Virus record (IMG/VR): IMGVR_UViG_3300028889_000021
Location: 1-30,726 of that record
Origin: a virus
Length of the DNA stretch: 30,726 nt
Reading direction: 5' to 3' (one strand)
In this document: piece after piece, positions 7,519 through 13,289 of the stretch
Layout: every line of letters begins with the position of its first letter
Position numbering within the stretch: position 1 is the first letter of the stretch
The notes under the pieces: generated by a model
What the model saw: only the letters and a program-made list of their open reading frames with translations
Databases searched by the model: none
Told to the model about the DNA's origin: nothing
Program-made: the position numbers and the translations under genes

Positions 7519-7908
7519 ATGACGATCAACCTTACCGCCTCCGTCGTTCGTGAGGGCCTGCTGGCTCTCGTCGAGCAGGAGGGCGAGGACTTCGTCTATG
7601 AGGGTGTGAAGCAGCACGACGGCTACCCGAAGTGCGTGTACGTCCGGAACGGTGAGCCTGACTGCATTGTCGGTCGGCTCCTCGCCAACCTGGGTGTGCC
7701 CGTGGATCGGCTGGTGGAAGCTGATGAAGATCAGTACATGACCGGCGTCCCTGCGGCCCAGCTTCTCGGTGAACTGAGGGAGGAGGGTGTCATCACCCTT
7801 GCCACCGGTGAGGGCGTCGCAAACGCCCTTGCACAGGTGCAACACCTCCAGGACTCCAGGATCGCATGGGGTGCGGCCGTCGACAGCGGCCTTGTGTACC
7901 TGAAGTAA
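7519..7908 (+). CDS. Early protein of unknown function (129 aa)
   Basis: The start ATG 7519 follows GGAAGGA and lies 24 bases after the hammerhead. The upstream in-frame ATG at 7426 would read through the ribozyme and is rejected. The protein (MTINLTASVVREGLLALVEQ) is acidic and soluble, with an internal GRLLANLGV segment and a C-terminal helix-rich half. It resembles small hypothetical proteins common in actinophages, but no function is known. The first minihelix element follows ten bases after its stop. Confidence 0.8.
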   Translation: MTINLTASVVREGLLALVEQEGEDFVYEGVKQHDGYPKCVYVRNGEPDCIVGRLLANLGVPVDRLVEADEDQYMTGVPAAQLLGELREEGVITLATGEGVANALAQVQHLQDSRIAWGAAVDSGLVYLK

Positions 7909-7917
7909 GTACCACAG

Positions 7918-7980
7918 CCCTGACCAGCAGACACTAGGGTGCGAGTCCCTAGCAGGGCACTGGACGCTCATCTGAGCGTC
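7918..7980 (+). ncRNA. Minimal tRNA-like minihelix 1 plus hairpin
   Basis: Acceptor strands are CCCTG (7918-7922) and CAGGG (7953-7957), extendable by G7917-C7958. The 11-nt linker is ACCAGCAGACA. The T-stem CTAGGG/CCCTAG (7934-7939 with 7947-7952) carries the loop TGCGAGT, which has G in place of the second T. ACTGG follows, leading into hairpin GACGCTC-ATCT-GAGCGTC (7963-7980). It has the same 5+11+6+7+6+5 layout as the five other copies. Confidence 0.85.
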
Positions 7981-8007
7981 TTTGCATGATGGCTACAGGA
8001 GGGCATT

Positions 8008-8373
8008 ATGGAAACCGTGACTGCCTACGACATTGCCACCGACCTGTTTTACATGGTCAAGGATGGCATCGGAGGCACCGTGGCTGACGATCTCAGCGCT
8101 CTCCCCGTAACCGGTTACTGGATCGGCGGGGAGGGGTCTGCGCTGGTCTACGACTCGGTTGACGCTGTCGATCGGGGCGAGGTCGGTTGGTGGGTTGGTA
8201 ACAACGCCCACGCCAGCTACTACGGCGTGTGGGTTGACCAGGAGGACGGTAAGGTGTACTTTGACGCCGTCACCCACATGTACAACCTCGGTCCCGCGAT
8301 GGATCTCGGAGCCGTTCGAGGCGAGAAAGCCATCTGGGAGATCCACAACAACAAGGAAATTAGGCTTCCGTAG
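8008..8373 (+). CDS. Early protein of unknown function (121 aa)
   Basis: The start ATG 8008 follows an AGGAGGG Shine-Dalgarno. The protein (METVTAYDIATDLFYMVKDG) is acidic and aromatic-rich, with WWVGNNAHASYYGVWVDQED in the middle, and looks like a compact beta-sheet protein. The stop codon sits in the loop of a 7-bp hairpin, GGCTTCC-GTA-GGAAGCC (8363-8379), so termination of translation and RNA folding are physically linked. No family is recognised. Confidence 0.8.
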   Translation: METVTAYDIATDLFYMVKDGIGGTVADDLSALPVTGYWIGGEGSALVYDSVDAVDRGEVGWWVGNNAHASYYGVWVDQEDGKVYFDAVTHMYNLGPAMDLGAVRGEKAIWEIHNNKEIRLP

Positions 8374-8465
8374 GAAGCCGAGGCGTGCGACTATGTCGCT
8401 AAGCGCGTCTCCCCTAGCTAGAGGCACTGTCCTAGCTGGGTGAGTCAGGGCCGATAAGTAGGCCC
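8363..8465 (+). other. Chain of four hairpins ahead of minihelix 2
   Basis: Four stems follow each other: GGCTTCC/GGAAGCC (8363-8379), GCGAC/GTCGC (8387-8399), CCTAGCTA/TAGCTGGG with one G-U (8413-8440), and GGGCC/GGCCC with loop GATAAGTA (8448-8465). The last loop shares ATAAGTA-GGC with a hairpin at 12387-12404. The region lies between two genes and directly precedes minihelix 2. Confidence 0.55.
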
Positions 8466-8468
8466 AAA

Positions 8469-8525
8469 GGGTGAGCGGCACACATCAGGGTTCGAGTCCC
8501 TGACACCCGCTGGCACGTCAGTGCC
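8469..8525 (+). ncRNA. Minimal tRNA-like minihelix 2 plus hairpin
   Basis: Acceptor GGGTG/CACCC (8469-8473 with 8504-8508), linker AGCGGCACACA, T-stem TCAGGG/CCCTGA (8485-8490 with 8498-8503) and loop TTCGAGT. GCTGG follows at 8509-8513 and opens hairpin GGCAC-GTCA-GTGCC (8512-8525). The 40-nt core length is identical to the other copies. Confidence 0.88.
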
Positions 8526-8549
8526 TAACCCAAGGGAAATGAGGACACT

Positions 8550-8756
8550 GTGAACGAGAAGACTCTCATCAGGGTGGTCGGTACGATCTTCGCCCTGATA
8601 TTGCTACTCGTTGTGGGCTTCGCCGCATGCTCGGCCGGTTCCGGTCCCGCTTACCAGGGGCCCGGCATCGAGATCGACGTGGACGGCAACAAGAAGTACA
8701 AGCCCGGATACAAGACTTGGCCCAACTACAAGGCACCCTCCTTCAAGAAGCGGTGA
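8550..8756 (+). CDS. Small membrane-anchored or exported protein, possible lipoprotein
   Basis: The start is GTG 8550 with GAGG five bases upstream. The N-terminus has a charged stretch, then a strong hydrophobic segment (VVGTIFALILLLVVGFAACS), then a hydrophilic Gly/Lys/Pro-rich tail. FAAC may be a weak lipobox, so the mature protein could be a lipoprotein or a single-span membrane protein with its tail outside. Phage proteins of this form sometimes block superinfection; that is only a possibility here. Confidence 0.75.
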   Translation: MNEKTLIRVVGTIFALILLLVVGFAACSAGSGPAYQGPGIEIDVDGNKKYKPGYKTWPNYKAPSFKKR

Positions 8757-8760
8757 CGTG

Positions 8761-8859
8761 ATGAGCCTTCACTTGTACATCGGCAGGGTTCACATCTGGA
8801 TCGACGTCAGGCTGATCGTGTTCATCCTGGGATTCGTCCTGGGTGCACTGATCCTCTAG
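8761..8859 (+). CDS. Tiny membrane peptide (32 aa)
   Basis: This 32-aa frame starts at ATG 8761, four bases after the previous stop, with GGTGACG as a weak ribosome site. The C-terminal ~20 residues, VRLIVFILGFVLGALIL, form a single membrane helix. It is probably translated with the preceding gene. No family is recognised. Confidence 0.6.
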   Translation: MSLHLYIGRVHIWIDVRLIVFILGFVLGALIL

Positions 8860-8866
8860 CTTGACA

Positions 8867-8932
8867 GGGTGACCGGCAGACAGCTAGGTTCGAGTCCTAG
8901 CCACCCACTGGGAGCGCTACAGGGGCGCTCCC
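8867..8932 (+). ncRNA. Minimal tRNA-like minihelix 3 plus hairpin
   Basis: Acceptor GGGTG/CACCC (8867-8871 with 8902-8906), linker ACCGGCAGACA, T-stem GCTAGG/CCTAGC (8883-8888 with 8896-8901), loop TTCGAGT, then ACTGG. Hairpin GGGAGCG/CGCTCCC (8910-8916 with 8926-8932) follows and ends 14 bases before the next ATG. Confidence 0.9.
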
Positions 8933-8946
8933 TAGAGGAGGACGTT

Positions 8947-9381
8947 ATGAGCACCAAGCTCCGCACGTACTACATGGACGACGCTGTCTTCAACCTGGGA
9001 CAGGTCATCGAGACTGCCAAGGAGCGGCTTGAGGGTGTCGACTTTGACACCCTGGTCGGTACCGGCTTCTCGGGTGGCATCGTCATCCCCTCTCTCGCTC
9101 TCGCCCTGAACAAGAACTTCGTCCTGATCCGTAAGGAGACGGACGACTCTCACCACGGCAGGGGGCGTCTTCTCGGACAGCTCGGCGCCCGCTGGATCTT
9201 CGTGGACGACTTCGTGTCGTCCGGCAGGACTCGCAACCGGGTGATCGAGAAGATCGAGAAGGCCGCGCACGAGTACGAGACGGCTACCAAGTTCGTCGGG
9301 CAGTACATGTACATCAACTACTCCGAGGCTGGACCGGTGTTCGAGGACACCGAGACCGGCCACGGCGGCTACGGTTGGTAA
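8947..9381 (+). CDS. Phosphoribosyltransferase-fold protein
   Basis: This 144-aa protein carries the PRPP-binding signature of type I phosphoribosyltransferases: hydrophobic strand plus VDDFVSSGRT at residues 86-95. A GTGFSGG turn near 38-44 would fit the PPi-loop position. It lacks an obvious base-specificity hood, so the substrate (purine, pyrimidine or something else) cannot be named. The start ATG 8947 follows AGAGGAGG. In a phage it could serve nucleotide salvage, but isolated early-operon copies may instead modify host metabolism. Confidence 0.8.
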   Translation: MSTKLRTYYMDDAVFNLGQVIETAKERLEGVDFDTLVGTGFSGGIVIPSLALALNKNFVLIRKETDDSHHGRGRLLGQLGARWIFVDDFVSSGRTRNRVIEKIEKAAHEYETATKFVGQYMYINYSEAGPVFEDTETGHGGYGW

Positions 9382-9391
9382 GGTTTAGGTA

Positions 9392-9455
9392 GCCAGGATG
9401 GCATACACCCAGGTTCGAGTCCTGGGCTGGCACTGGCTCGCCCCCCTGGCGAGCC
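9392..9455 (+). ncRNA. Minimal tRNA-like minihelix 4 plus hairpin
   Basis: Acceptor GCCAG/CTGGC (9392-9396 with 9427-9431), linker GATGGCATACA, T-stem CCCAGG/CCTGGG (9408-9413 with 9421-9426), loop TTCGAGT, then ACTGG. Hairpin GGCTCGCC/GGCGAGCC (9435-9442 with 9448-9455) follows. The acceptor differs from copies 2, 3 and 5 at several positions, each compensated in the other strand. Confidence 0.9.
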
Positions 9456-9472
9456 TGAACGAAGGGATTGGC

Positions 9473-9826
9473 ATGCCTTTCTTCGACTACCGTCAGAACA
9501 ACTCGGGCGGCGGCTTCGACTTCGACGACGACAAGGGCGTAAGCCTGACCGTTATCATCGAGGCCGACAGCGCCGAGGAGGCGAACGATAAGGCTCAGTC
9601 CATCGGCCTGTACTTCGACGGGGCGGGCGACTGCTCCACCTGCGGGTGCCGGTGGTATGACGCTTACGGCGAGGGGGACAAGGTTCCCAGCACGTACGGA
9701 ACTCCACTCTCCGACTACGACTTCAGCTTCGATCGCAGTTGGGCTAGGGGTCGTCCGGCGGCGTACGTCCACTTTGCTGACGGCCTGGTGCAGGCGTACG
9801 GCCTGCCCGAGAAGGAACTGAACTAA
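9473..9826 (+). CDS. Early protein of unknown function with CxxC motif (117 aa)
   Basis: The start ATG 9473 (MPFFDYRQNNSGGGFDFDDD) follows GAAGGGA. The longer frame from 9398 would translate the minihelix and is rejected. The sequence is acidic and aromatic and contains CSTCGCRWYDAYGEGD, a possible metal or turn motif. The segment before it, EEANDKAQSIGLYFDG, looks like a small alpha/beta domain. I do not recognise the family. Confidence 0.8.
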   Translation: MPFFDYRQNNSGGGFDFDDDKGVSLTVIIEADSAEEANDKAQSIGLYFDGAGDCSTCGCRWYDAYGEGDKVPSTYGTPLSDYDFSFDRSWARGRPAAYVHFADGLVQAYGLPEKELN

Positions 9827-9833
9827 GCAACAA

Positions 9834-9897
9834 GGGTGACTGGCAGGCATCTACGTTCGAGCCGTAGACACCCACTGGGGGCGCCGAGGTGGCGCCC
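9834..9897 (+). ncRNA. Minimal tRNA-like minihelix 5 plus hairpin
   Basis: Acceptor GGGTG/CACCC (9834-9838 with 9869-9873), linker ACTGGCAGGCA, T-stem TCTACG/CGTAGA (9850-9855 with 9863-9868), loop TTCGAGC, then ACTGG. Hairpin GGGCGCC/GGCGCCC (9879-9885 with 9891-9897) follows. Confidence 0.9.
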
Positions 9898-9921
9898 TCT
9901 GGCTCACTCACAGGAGTTGAC

Positions 9922-10419
9922 ATGATCGGCAATGAGGTTGACGCTCGCTTCATCCGTGACTGGTACCGGGAGACGACTCAGAACGCGTCCTGGGCGACCC
10001 CGAACAAGGTCCCCGAGGGCTGGAAGTACCTCTCTTCGGGGTGCTACCGTTCGGTTTATCTCCACGTCGAGTCTGGCGTGGTGTACAAGATCGAGCGGGA
10101 CCGTAACTACACCGGCGGGCAGACCAACGAGGGTGAGTATAACAACCTGCGGCTGTACCGCTTCAAGCGGATGCCCAAGGGTTGCCGCTTCCCCCGCTGG
10201 GCGTTCTACGCCTTCGAGGATCAGGACAACGTCATGGCGATGGAGTACTTTACTCACTTGCTGAAAGAGTACTCTCGGTACGACGAGAAGGGCTCCAGGC
10301 ACTGGGAGAACCTTCGCAAGATCCGGAACGTCCTTCAGGGCATCTGGGACCTACATGGGGCTAACCTCGCGGTCGACCAGACCACCGAGGAGCTTGTCCC
10401 GATCGACCTTGGGGGTTGA
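9922..10419 (+). CDS. Minimal protein-kinase-like protein, paralogue 1
   Basis: This 165-aa protein keeps a compact set of kinase-fold landmarks. A Gly-loop-like SSGCYRSVY lies at 38-46, a candidate ATP Lys at 56 (VVYKIER), a Glu near 72, a hinge-like MAMEYF at 105-110, HGAN at 145-148 in place of the catalytic loop, and IDLGG (161-165) in the DFG position at the very C-terminus. The C-lobe helices after DFG are missing, so it is far shorter than a usual kinase (~250 aa). It may be an unusual small kinase or a pseudokinase. Its paralogue is at 10716-11228. The start ATG 9922 follows AGGAG. Confidence 0.7.
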   Translation: MIGNEVDARFIRDWYRETTQNASWATPNKVPEGWKYLSSGCYRSVYLHVESGVVYKIERDRNYTGGQTNEGEYNNLRLYRFKRMPKGCRFPRWAFYAFEDQDNVMAMEYFTHLLKEYSRYDEKGSRHWENLRKIRNVLQGIWDLHGANLAVDQTTEELVPIDLGG

Positions 10420-10439
10420 AGCTCCTAGCTACGCAAAGG

Positions 10440-10458
10440 CCGACGGCTGCGCCGTTGG
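10440..10458 (+). other. Hairpin before minihelix 6
   Basis: CCGACGGC (10440-10447) pairs with GCCGTTGG (10451-10458), with one G-U, around a TGC loop. Its 3' end overlaps GGGCTA (10457-10462), which could instead extend the acceptor stem of minihelix 6, so the two folds compete. Confidence 0.5.
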
Positions 10459-10462
10459 GCTA

Positions 10463-10520
10463 GCCTGAATGGCATACACCCAGGTTCGAGTCCTGGGCAG
10501 GCGCTAGCCCCAAAGCGGGG
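10463..10520 (+). ncRNA. Minimal tRNA-like minihelix 6 plus hairpin
   Basis: Acceptor GCCTG/CAGGC (10463-10467 with 10498-10502), linker AATGGCATACA, T-stem CCCAGG/CCTGGG (10479-10484 with 10492-10497) and loop TTCGAGT. GCTAG replaces the usual ACTGG. A CCCC/GGGG hairpin (10508-10520) follows. Alternatively GGGCTA (10457-10462) pairs with TAGCCC (10505-10510), which would lengthen the acceptor stem to 11 bp with a 2-base bulge and exclude the flanking hairpins. Confidence 0.9.
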
Positions 10521-10540
10521 TGATCCTTACAGGAGGAATC

Positions 10541-10714
10541 ATGGACGAGTTCTTCAGGATCCTGGAAGAGGAGCTGGCGTCAGAGCGTAAGTTCTACGCC
10601 GAGAAGCCCAGCCTTTGGGAGGTAGAGCAGAGAGCGCTTGCCGCGCTCTCTGTCCTGCTAATCAAGGTTCAGGGCCGCCTCGAAGCCCAGCGATCCGAGA
10701 ATGAGGAGAACTGA
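10541..10714 (+). CDS. Small helical protein of unknown function (57 aa)
   Basis: The start ATG 10541 follows a strong AGGAGG. The protein (MDEFFRILEEELASERKFYA) is highly charged, predicted almost fully helical, and likely forms a coiled coil. It precedes the second kinase-like gene by one base, so the two are probably co-translated and may act together. No family is recognised. Confidence 0.75.
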   Translation: MDEFFRILEEELASERKFYAEKPSLWEVEQRALAALSVLLIKVQGRLEAQRSENEEN

Positions 10715-10715
10715 C

Positions 10716-11228
10716 ATGCACGATCTTGGCAACCACCACGACGCTCTCACCATCTACCACTGGGTCCGTCAGCACGGATCCAAGTACGGTAAGCCGTCAT
10801 GCGTGGAAGACGAGCACGCTCCCGAGGGTTGGGAGTTTGTTGGATCGGGCTGTGCACGCTCTGTGTGGCTCTCCCCTGAGGGGGTCGCCTACAAGGTCGG
10901 TCACAACGACTGGTCGGAGCGTCAGCAGCGGGGTGAGGTGAACAACCTCACCCGTGCATGGGAGATCGGTGCGCCGGAAGGCTGCCGGTTCCCCAAGTTC
11001 GACTCGTACGACGTCCCGGATGGTGACGATGTCGAAACGGTGGTCGCGGTGGAGTTCATTCCCGGCGACCTCCTGATCGACTACACCACCCAGAACTGGA
11101 ACGAGCGCGACCTGCTGTACGAGCGTCTCCAGATCTGCGAGACGCGTCTGAGGCTGGCCGACCTGCACGACGAGAACGCTGTAGTGGACGCGGACGGCCT
11201 GTTGGTCCCCGTCGACTTCGGCTGCTAG
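10716..11228 (+). CDS. Minimal protein-kinase-like protein, paralogue 2
   Basis: This 170-aa relative of the 9922-10419 product has better kept kinase motifs. The Gly loop is GSGCARSVW (43-51), the ATP Lys is K60 (VAYKVG), a Glu lies at 74, and an acidic hinge AVEF at 111-114. ADLHDENAVV (148-157) resembles a catalytic loop with H151 and N154, and VDFG (166-169) supplies the metal-binding DFG. As in the paralogue, the chain ends right after DFG, so activation segment and large C-lobe are absent. The start ATG 10716 follows GAGGAGAA. Likely cytosolic; substrate unknown. Confidence 0.72.
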   Translation: MHDLGNHHDALTIYHWVRQHGSKYGKPSCVEDEHAPEGWEFVGSGCARSVWLSPEGVAYKVGHNDWSERQQRGEVNNLTRAWEIGAPEGCRFPKFDSYDVPDGDDVETVVAVEFIPGDLLIDYTTQNWNERDLLYERLQICETRLRLADLHDENAVVDADGLLVPVDFGC

Positions 11229-11243
11229 GAAAGGCGCAACATC

Positions 11244-11387
11244 ATGGATGAGTACTGGGACTCAGAAGACCAGTGGGTTGACGAGGGTGAGAAGTGCGTG
11301 GTATGCTTCACCCGAGTCCAGGATGCTGTCGTTTGCTCGGTAACCTGCGCAGACGTCCTTAGCATCAGGCAGGACATGCTTGTGTGA
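11244..11387 (+). CDS. Small Cys-rich, zinc-ribbon-like protein (47 aa)
   Basis: This acidic 47-aa frame (MDEYWDSEDQWVDEGEKCVV) starts at ATG 11244 behind AGGAAAGG. It contains CVVC and, after 10 residues, CSVTC, a pattern that could bind one zinc ion. Codon use resembles the neighbours. No family is recognised; it may be a small protein-protein or nucleic-acid interaction module. Confidence 0.65.
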   Translation: MDEYWDSEDQWVDEGEKCVVCFTRVQDAVVCSVTCADVLSIRQDMLV

Positions 11388-11396
11388 CCAGCGGCA

Positions 11397-11417
11397 GCGC
11401 CCGTCTCGAACGGGCGT
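11397..11417. terminator. GC hairpin, terminator-like
   Basis: GCGCCCGT pairs with ACGGGCGT (8 bp, one G-U) around CTCGA. The following TTGTCTC is only weakly U-rich. It separates the Cys-rich gene from the next GTG-start gene. Confidence 0.45.
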
Positions 11418-11459
11418 TGTCTCGGCATCGCACGATGTCATGTAGGGAAGGGACAACAC

Positions 11460-11933
11460 GTGACCGACGAGCAGAACTCTGCTGAGCGTGAGGCTGAGCA
11501 GATCCTGGAGGCGGCATACGCTGAGGCGAGAGCTGAGGCGTGCCCTCAGGGTGACGCCTGCGGTGTTCACTTCCGGGTGGATGAGGAGGCGTTCGAGGTT
11601 GACGAACTGTGGGCCCGGCTGATCACCTATGTGGGTGAGTATGTCGTGGTCACAGACGACAACCACAAGCTCGAAAATCCTGCGGTGATCGTTCAGATCC
11701 TGATGGGCAAGGTCAAGCCCGGATCTCTCCCCCGCTGGGAGACCACGGTCTACCTGGTCGGCGAGGGAACCATCAGTGATCTGTCGGCGAGCGACATAGA
11801 GACTCGCAAGAACTCTGTTCGCTACACCAACACCCACGACAAGTGGGATGAGATCAAGGACCAGCACACCGCTGTCGTGGTGATGCTGGAATCGGGTCTG
11901 ATCGATGTGTCCAAGCCTGTAGTGGGAGAGTGA
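11460..11933 (+). CDS. Early protein of unknown function (157 aa)
   Basis: The start is GTG 11460, with GGGAAGGGA upstream. The N-terminal ~30 residues form a charged Ala/Glu-rich helix (AEREAEQILEAAYAEARAEA). A globular alpha/beta part follows, with TTVYLVGEGTISDLSASDIE. Only two cysteines occur (CPQGDAC). The next gene follows two bases after its stop. No family is recognised. Confidence 0.8.
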   Translation: MTDEQNSAEREAEQILEAAYAEARAEACPQGDACGVHFRVDEEAFEVDELWARLITYVGEYVVVTDDNHKLENPAVIVQILMGKVKPGSLPRWETTVYLVGEGTISDLSASDIETRKNSVRYTNTHDKWDEIKDQHTAVVVMLESGLIDVSKPVVGE

Positions 11934-11935
11934 TC

Positions 11936-12133
11936 ATGGGATTCCACATCCCGGATAGCCCGCTGAGGGCGGTGGGTTACACCGCCGCCTTCTCGGCGAA
12001 CCAGGTGGTCAGGAACTTCGGATCGGAGTACGACCCGGTGATCATCGAGGAGAGCCCTGCCGAGGTGGAGATCTACCACCACTCGGAAGCGGTCTACGAG
12101 GTGACCATCACCGTTCGAAAGCTGGAGGACTGA
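11936..12133 (+). CDS. Small early protein, tandem paralogue A (65 aa)
   Basis: The start ATG 11936 follows GGGAGAG. The protein ends in a beta-strand-like VYEVTITVRKLED and contains AVGYTAAFSANQVVRNF. The next gene shows the same order (AVAYTRDYSAQSVFDEL, then VYKITITIEP), so the two are diverged tandem duplicates. The function is unknown; the alternating hydrophobic pattern suggests a small alpha/beta fold. Confidence 0.75.
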   Translation: MGFHIPDSPLRAVGYTAAFSANQVVRNFGSEYDPVIIEESPAEVEIYHHSEAVYEVTITVRKLED

Positions 12134-12136
12134 AGG

Positions 12137-12337
12137 ATGGCGTGGGACGTCGACTCTCCGGAGTCTATCACTGCGGTTGCCTACACTCGCGACTACTCGG
12201 CTCAGTCTGTGTTCGATGAGCTGAAAGACAACGGTGGCGAGGAATTCAGTCGAGAGCCGGAGTTCATCAACTACTACAGCTCCAATGACTTGAAGGTGTA
12301 CAAGATCACCATCACCATCGAGCCAGTGCAGGAGTAA
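12137..12337 (+). CDS. Small early protein, tandem paralogue B (66 aa)
   Basis: The start ATG 12137, three bases after paralogue A, is probably served by GGAGG-like sequence inside the end of that gene. It shares the YT..(Y/F)SA..V core and the C-terminal VYxxTIT strand with paralogue A, with extra acidic residues in the middle. It is followed by a perfect 8-bp GC hairpin. Confidence 0.75.
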   Translation: MAWDVDSPESITAVAYTRDYSAQSVFDELKDNGGEEFSREPEFINYYSSNDLKVYKITITIEPVQE

Positions 12338-12344
12338 GTTCCGT

Positions 12345-12364
12345 CCGCCCTCTCCGGAGGGCGG
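12345..12364. terminator. GC hairpin, terminator-like
   Basis: CCGCCCTC and GAGGGCGG form 8 perfect pairs around a TCCG loop, directly after the stop at 12337. No U-run follows, so it may be a processing or RNA-stabilising hairpin. Confidence 0.5.
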
Positions 12365-12374
12365 CGGTTGAGTC

Positions 12375-12472
12375 AACAGGTGGGTTGCCGAAAAATAAGT
12401 AGGCTCCCCGTAGGACTGGTCATCCGATGATCGGGATGTTCCGCCCACCTGTTGGCCCATCCGCAGCAGCGG
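12375..12472 (+). ncRNA. Multibranched structured RNA element closed by a 10-bp stem
   Basis: AACAGGTGGG (12375-12384) pairs perfectly with CCCACCTGTT (12444-12453). Inside are a GCC/GGC hairpin (12387-12404) whose loop contains GAA and AGTA, the strands of a sarcin-ricin/loop-E type motif, and a second arm CATC-CGA/TCG-GATG with a bulge near 12421-12438. Outside, CCGC-AGCA-GCGG (12461-12472) follows before the next ribosome site. The loop sequence ATAAGTAGGC also occurs at 8454-8463. It occupies a spacer comparable to those with minihelices. It matches no RNA class I can name. Confidence 0.6.
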
Positions 12473-12487
12473 AAACAAGGGAGGATT

Positions 12488-13057
12488 ATGGCTCTGCCTA
12501 CCCGTAAGCAGCAGATCGAAGCGGTGGCTAAGTTCATCGACTCGGAACGCAACGAAGGTAGGTCCCTGGAAGAGGTAGCCGCCGAGATCGTGGACGGCTA
12601 TCTCGATGCCCTCACCCCCGACAAGCCAGCCCTCCCCCTCAGGGAGGGCATGCTACTCAAGTCACCTGTGGCCAACAAGGTGTATCGCGTAGCATACATG
12701 GACGACGAGGTGATATGGGCAGCGGGGGACACGGCAGGATACGGCTGGCTTGGCGACGTCTCAGAGAAGTTCTGGGGCATGTGCGAGGAGTACCGGCCGA
12801 AGCGTCGTATCGTCATCGACGGCAAGGGCAAGATGGTCGAGATGACAGACGAGGAGATCGCAGAAGACTGGGCGAACGAGAAGTGGAGCGTGGGAGACCT
12901 GGTCTCTCAGCGCCAGCGCCAGTTCATCTTCGAGATCATCGCTACCGGACCACAGTGCGTGCTTATGCGACGCGCAGACGGCCAACTGGTGGCGGACTCG
13001 AACCGTAACCTCGAAGCCTACTACCGCAAGGAAGTCAAGGGGTCAGCCGAATGGTGA
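12488..13057 (+). CDS. Protein of unknown function (189 aa)
   Basis: The start ATG 12488 follows GGGAGGA; an earlier in-frame start would read through the structured RNA. The N-terminal ~40 residues are helical and charged (RKQQIEAVAKFIDSERNEG) and the rest has two beta-rich segments with repeated basic and aromatic residues. The stop overlaps the next gene's GTG. It does not match a family I recognise. Confidence 0.8.
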   Translation: MALPTRKQQIEAVAKFIDSERNEGRSLEEVAAEIVDGYLDALTPDKPALPLREGMLLKSPVANKVYRVAYMDDEVIWAAGDTAGYGWLGDVSEKFWGMCEEYRPKRRIVIDGKGKMVEMTDEEIAEDWANEKWSVGDLVSQRQRQFIFEIIATGPQCVLMRRADGQLVADSNRNLEAYYRKEVKGSAEW

Positions 13058-13203
13058 CCATGCCTGAGAGCCTCGCTCTCACTGTGTTTCTGATCATGCT
13101 GGTTGCGCTCATCGTGGCGACCGGCATGTCTCAGTACTACTACGACAAGACCAAGCGGTTGCAGGATGCGATCGCCTACATGATAGAGGAGACCGAAGAG
13201 TGA
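13054..13203 (+). CDS. Small single-span membrane protein (49 aa)
   Basis: GTG 13054 overlaps the previous stop as GTGA; ATG 13060 is also in frame. The N-terminal half is one membrane helix (LALTVFLIMLVALIVATGM), followed by YYYDKTKRLQ and a charged amphipathic helix. It forms a coupled pair with the next membrane peptide. Function unknown. Confidence 0.65.
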   Translation: MTMPESLALTVFLIMLVALIVATGMSQYYYDKTKRLQDAIAYMIEETEE

Positions 13204-13289
13204 AGCACTTCCTTCTCGGCAAGCACTACAGCCTGCTCGACTTCTTCATCGTCGGAGGGCTGTACGCCGTGCTGGAGTACCTGACCTGA
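13200..13289 (+). CDS. Tiny membrane peptide (29 aa)
   Basis: GTG 13200 overlaps the previous stop as GTGA. The peptide has a charged start (MKHFLLGKHYS) and then a hydrophobic stretch, LLDFFIVGGLYAVLEYL, that could span or bind the membrane. It is the last gene of this block; its stop codon lies within the T-arm-rich RNA region that follows. Confidence 0.5.
   Translation: MKHFLLGKHYSLLDFFIVGGLYAVLEYLT

Noticed and set aside
7918-10502. Ordinary or decayed tRNA genes
   Set aside because: There is no anticodon or D-arm, the core is exactly 40 nt in all six, and paired changes show maintained structure.
11397-11417. T-arm-like loop on the minus strand
   Set aside because: The minus strand reads TTCGAGA in the loop, but there is no acceptor stem or linker and the site is a simple GC hairpin.
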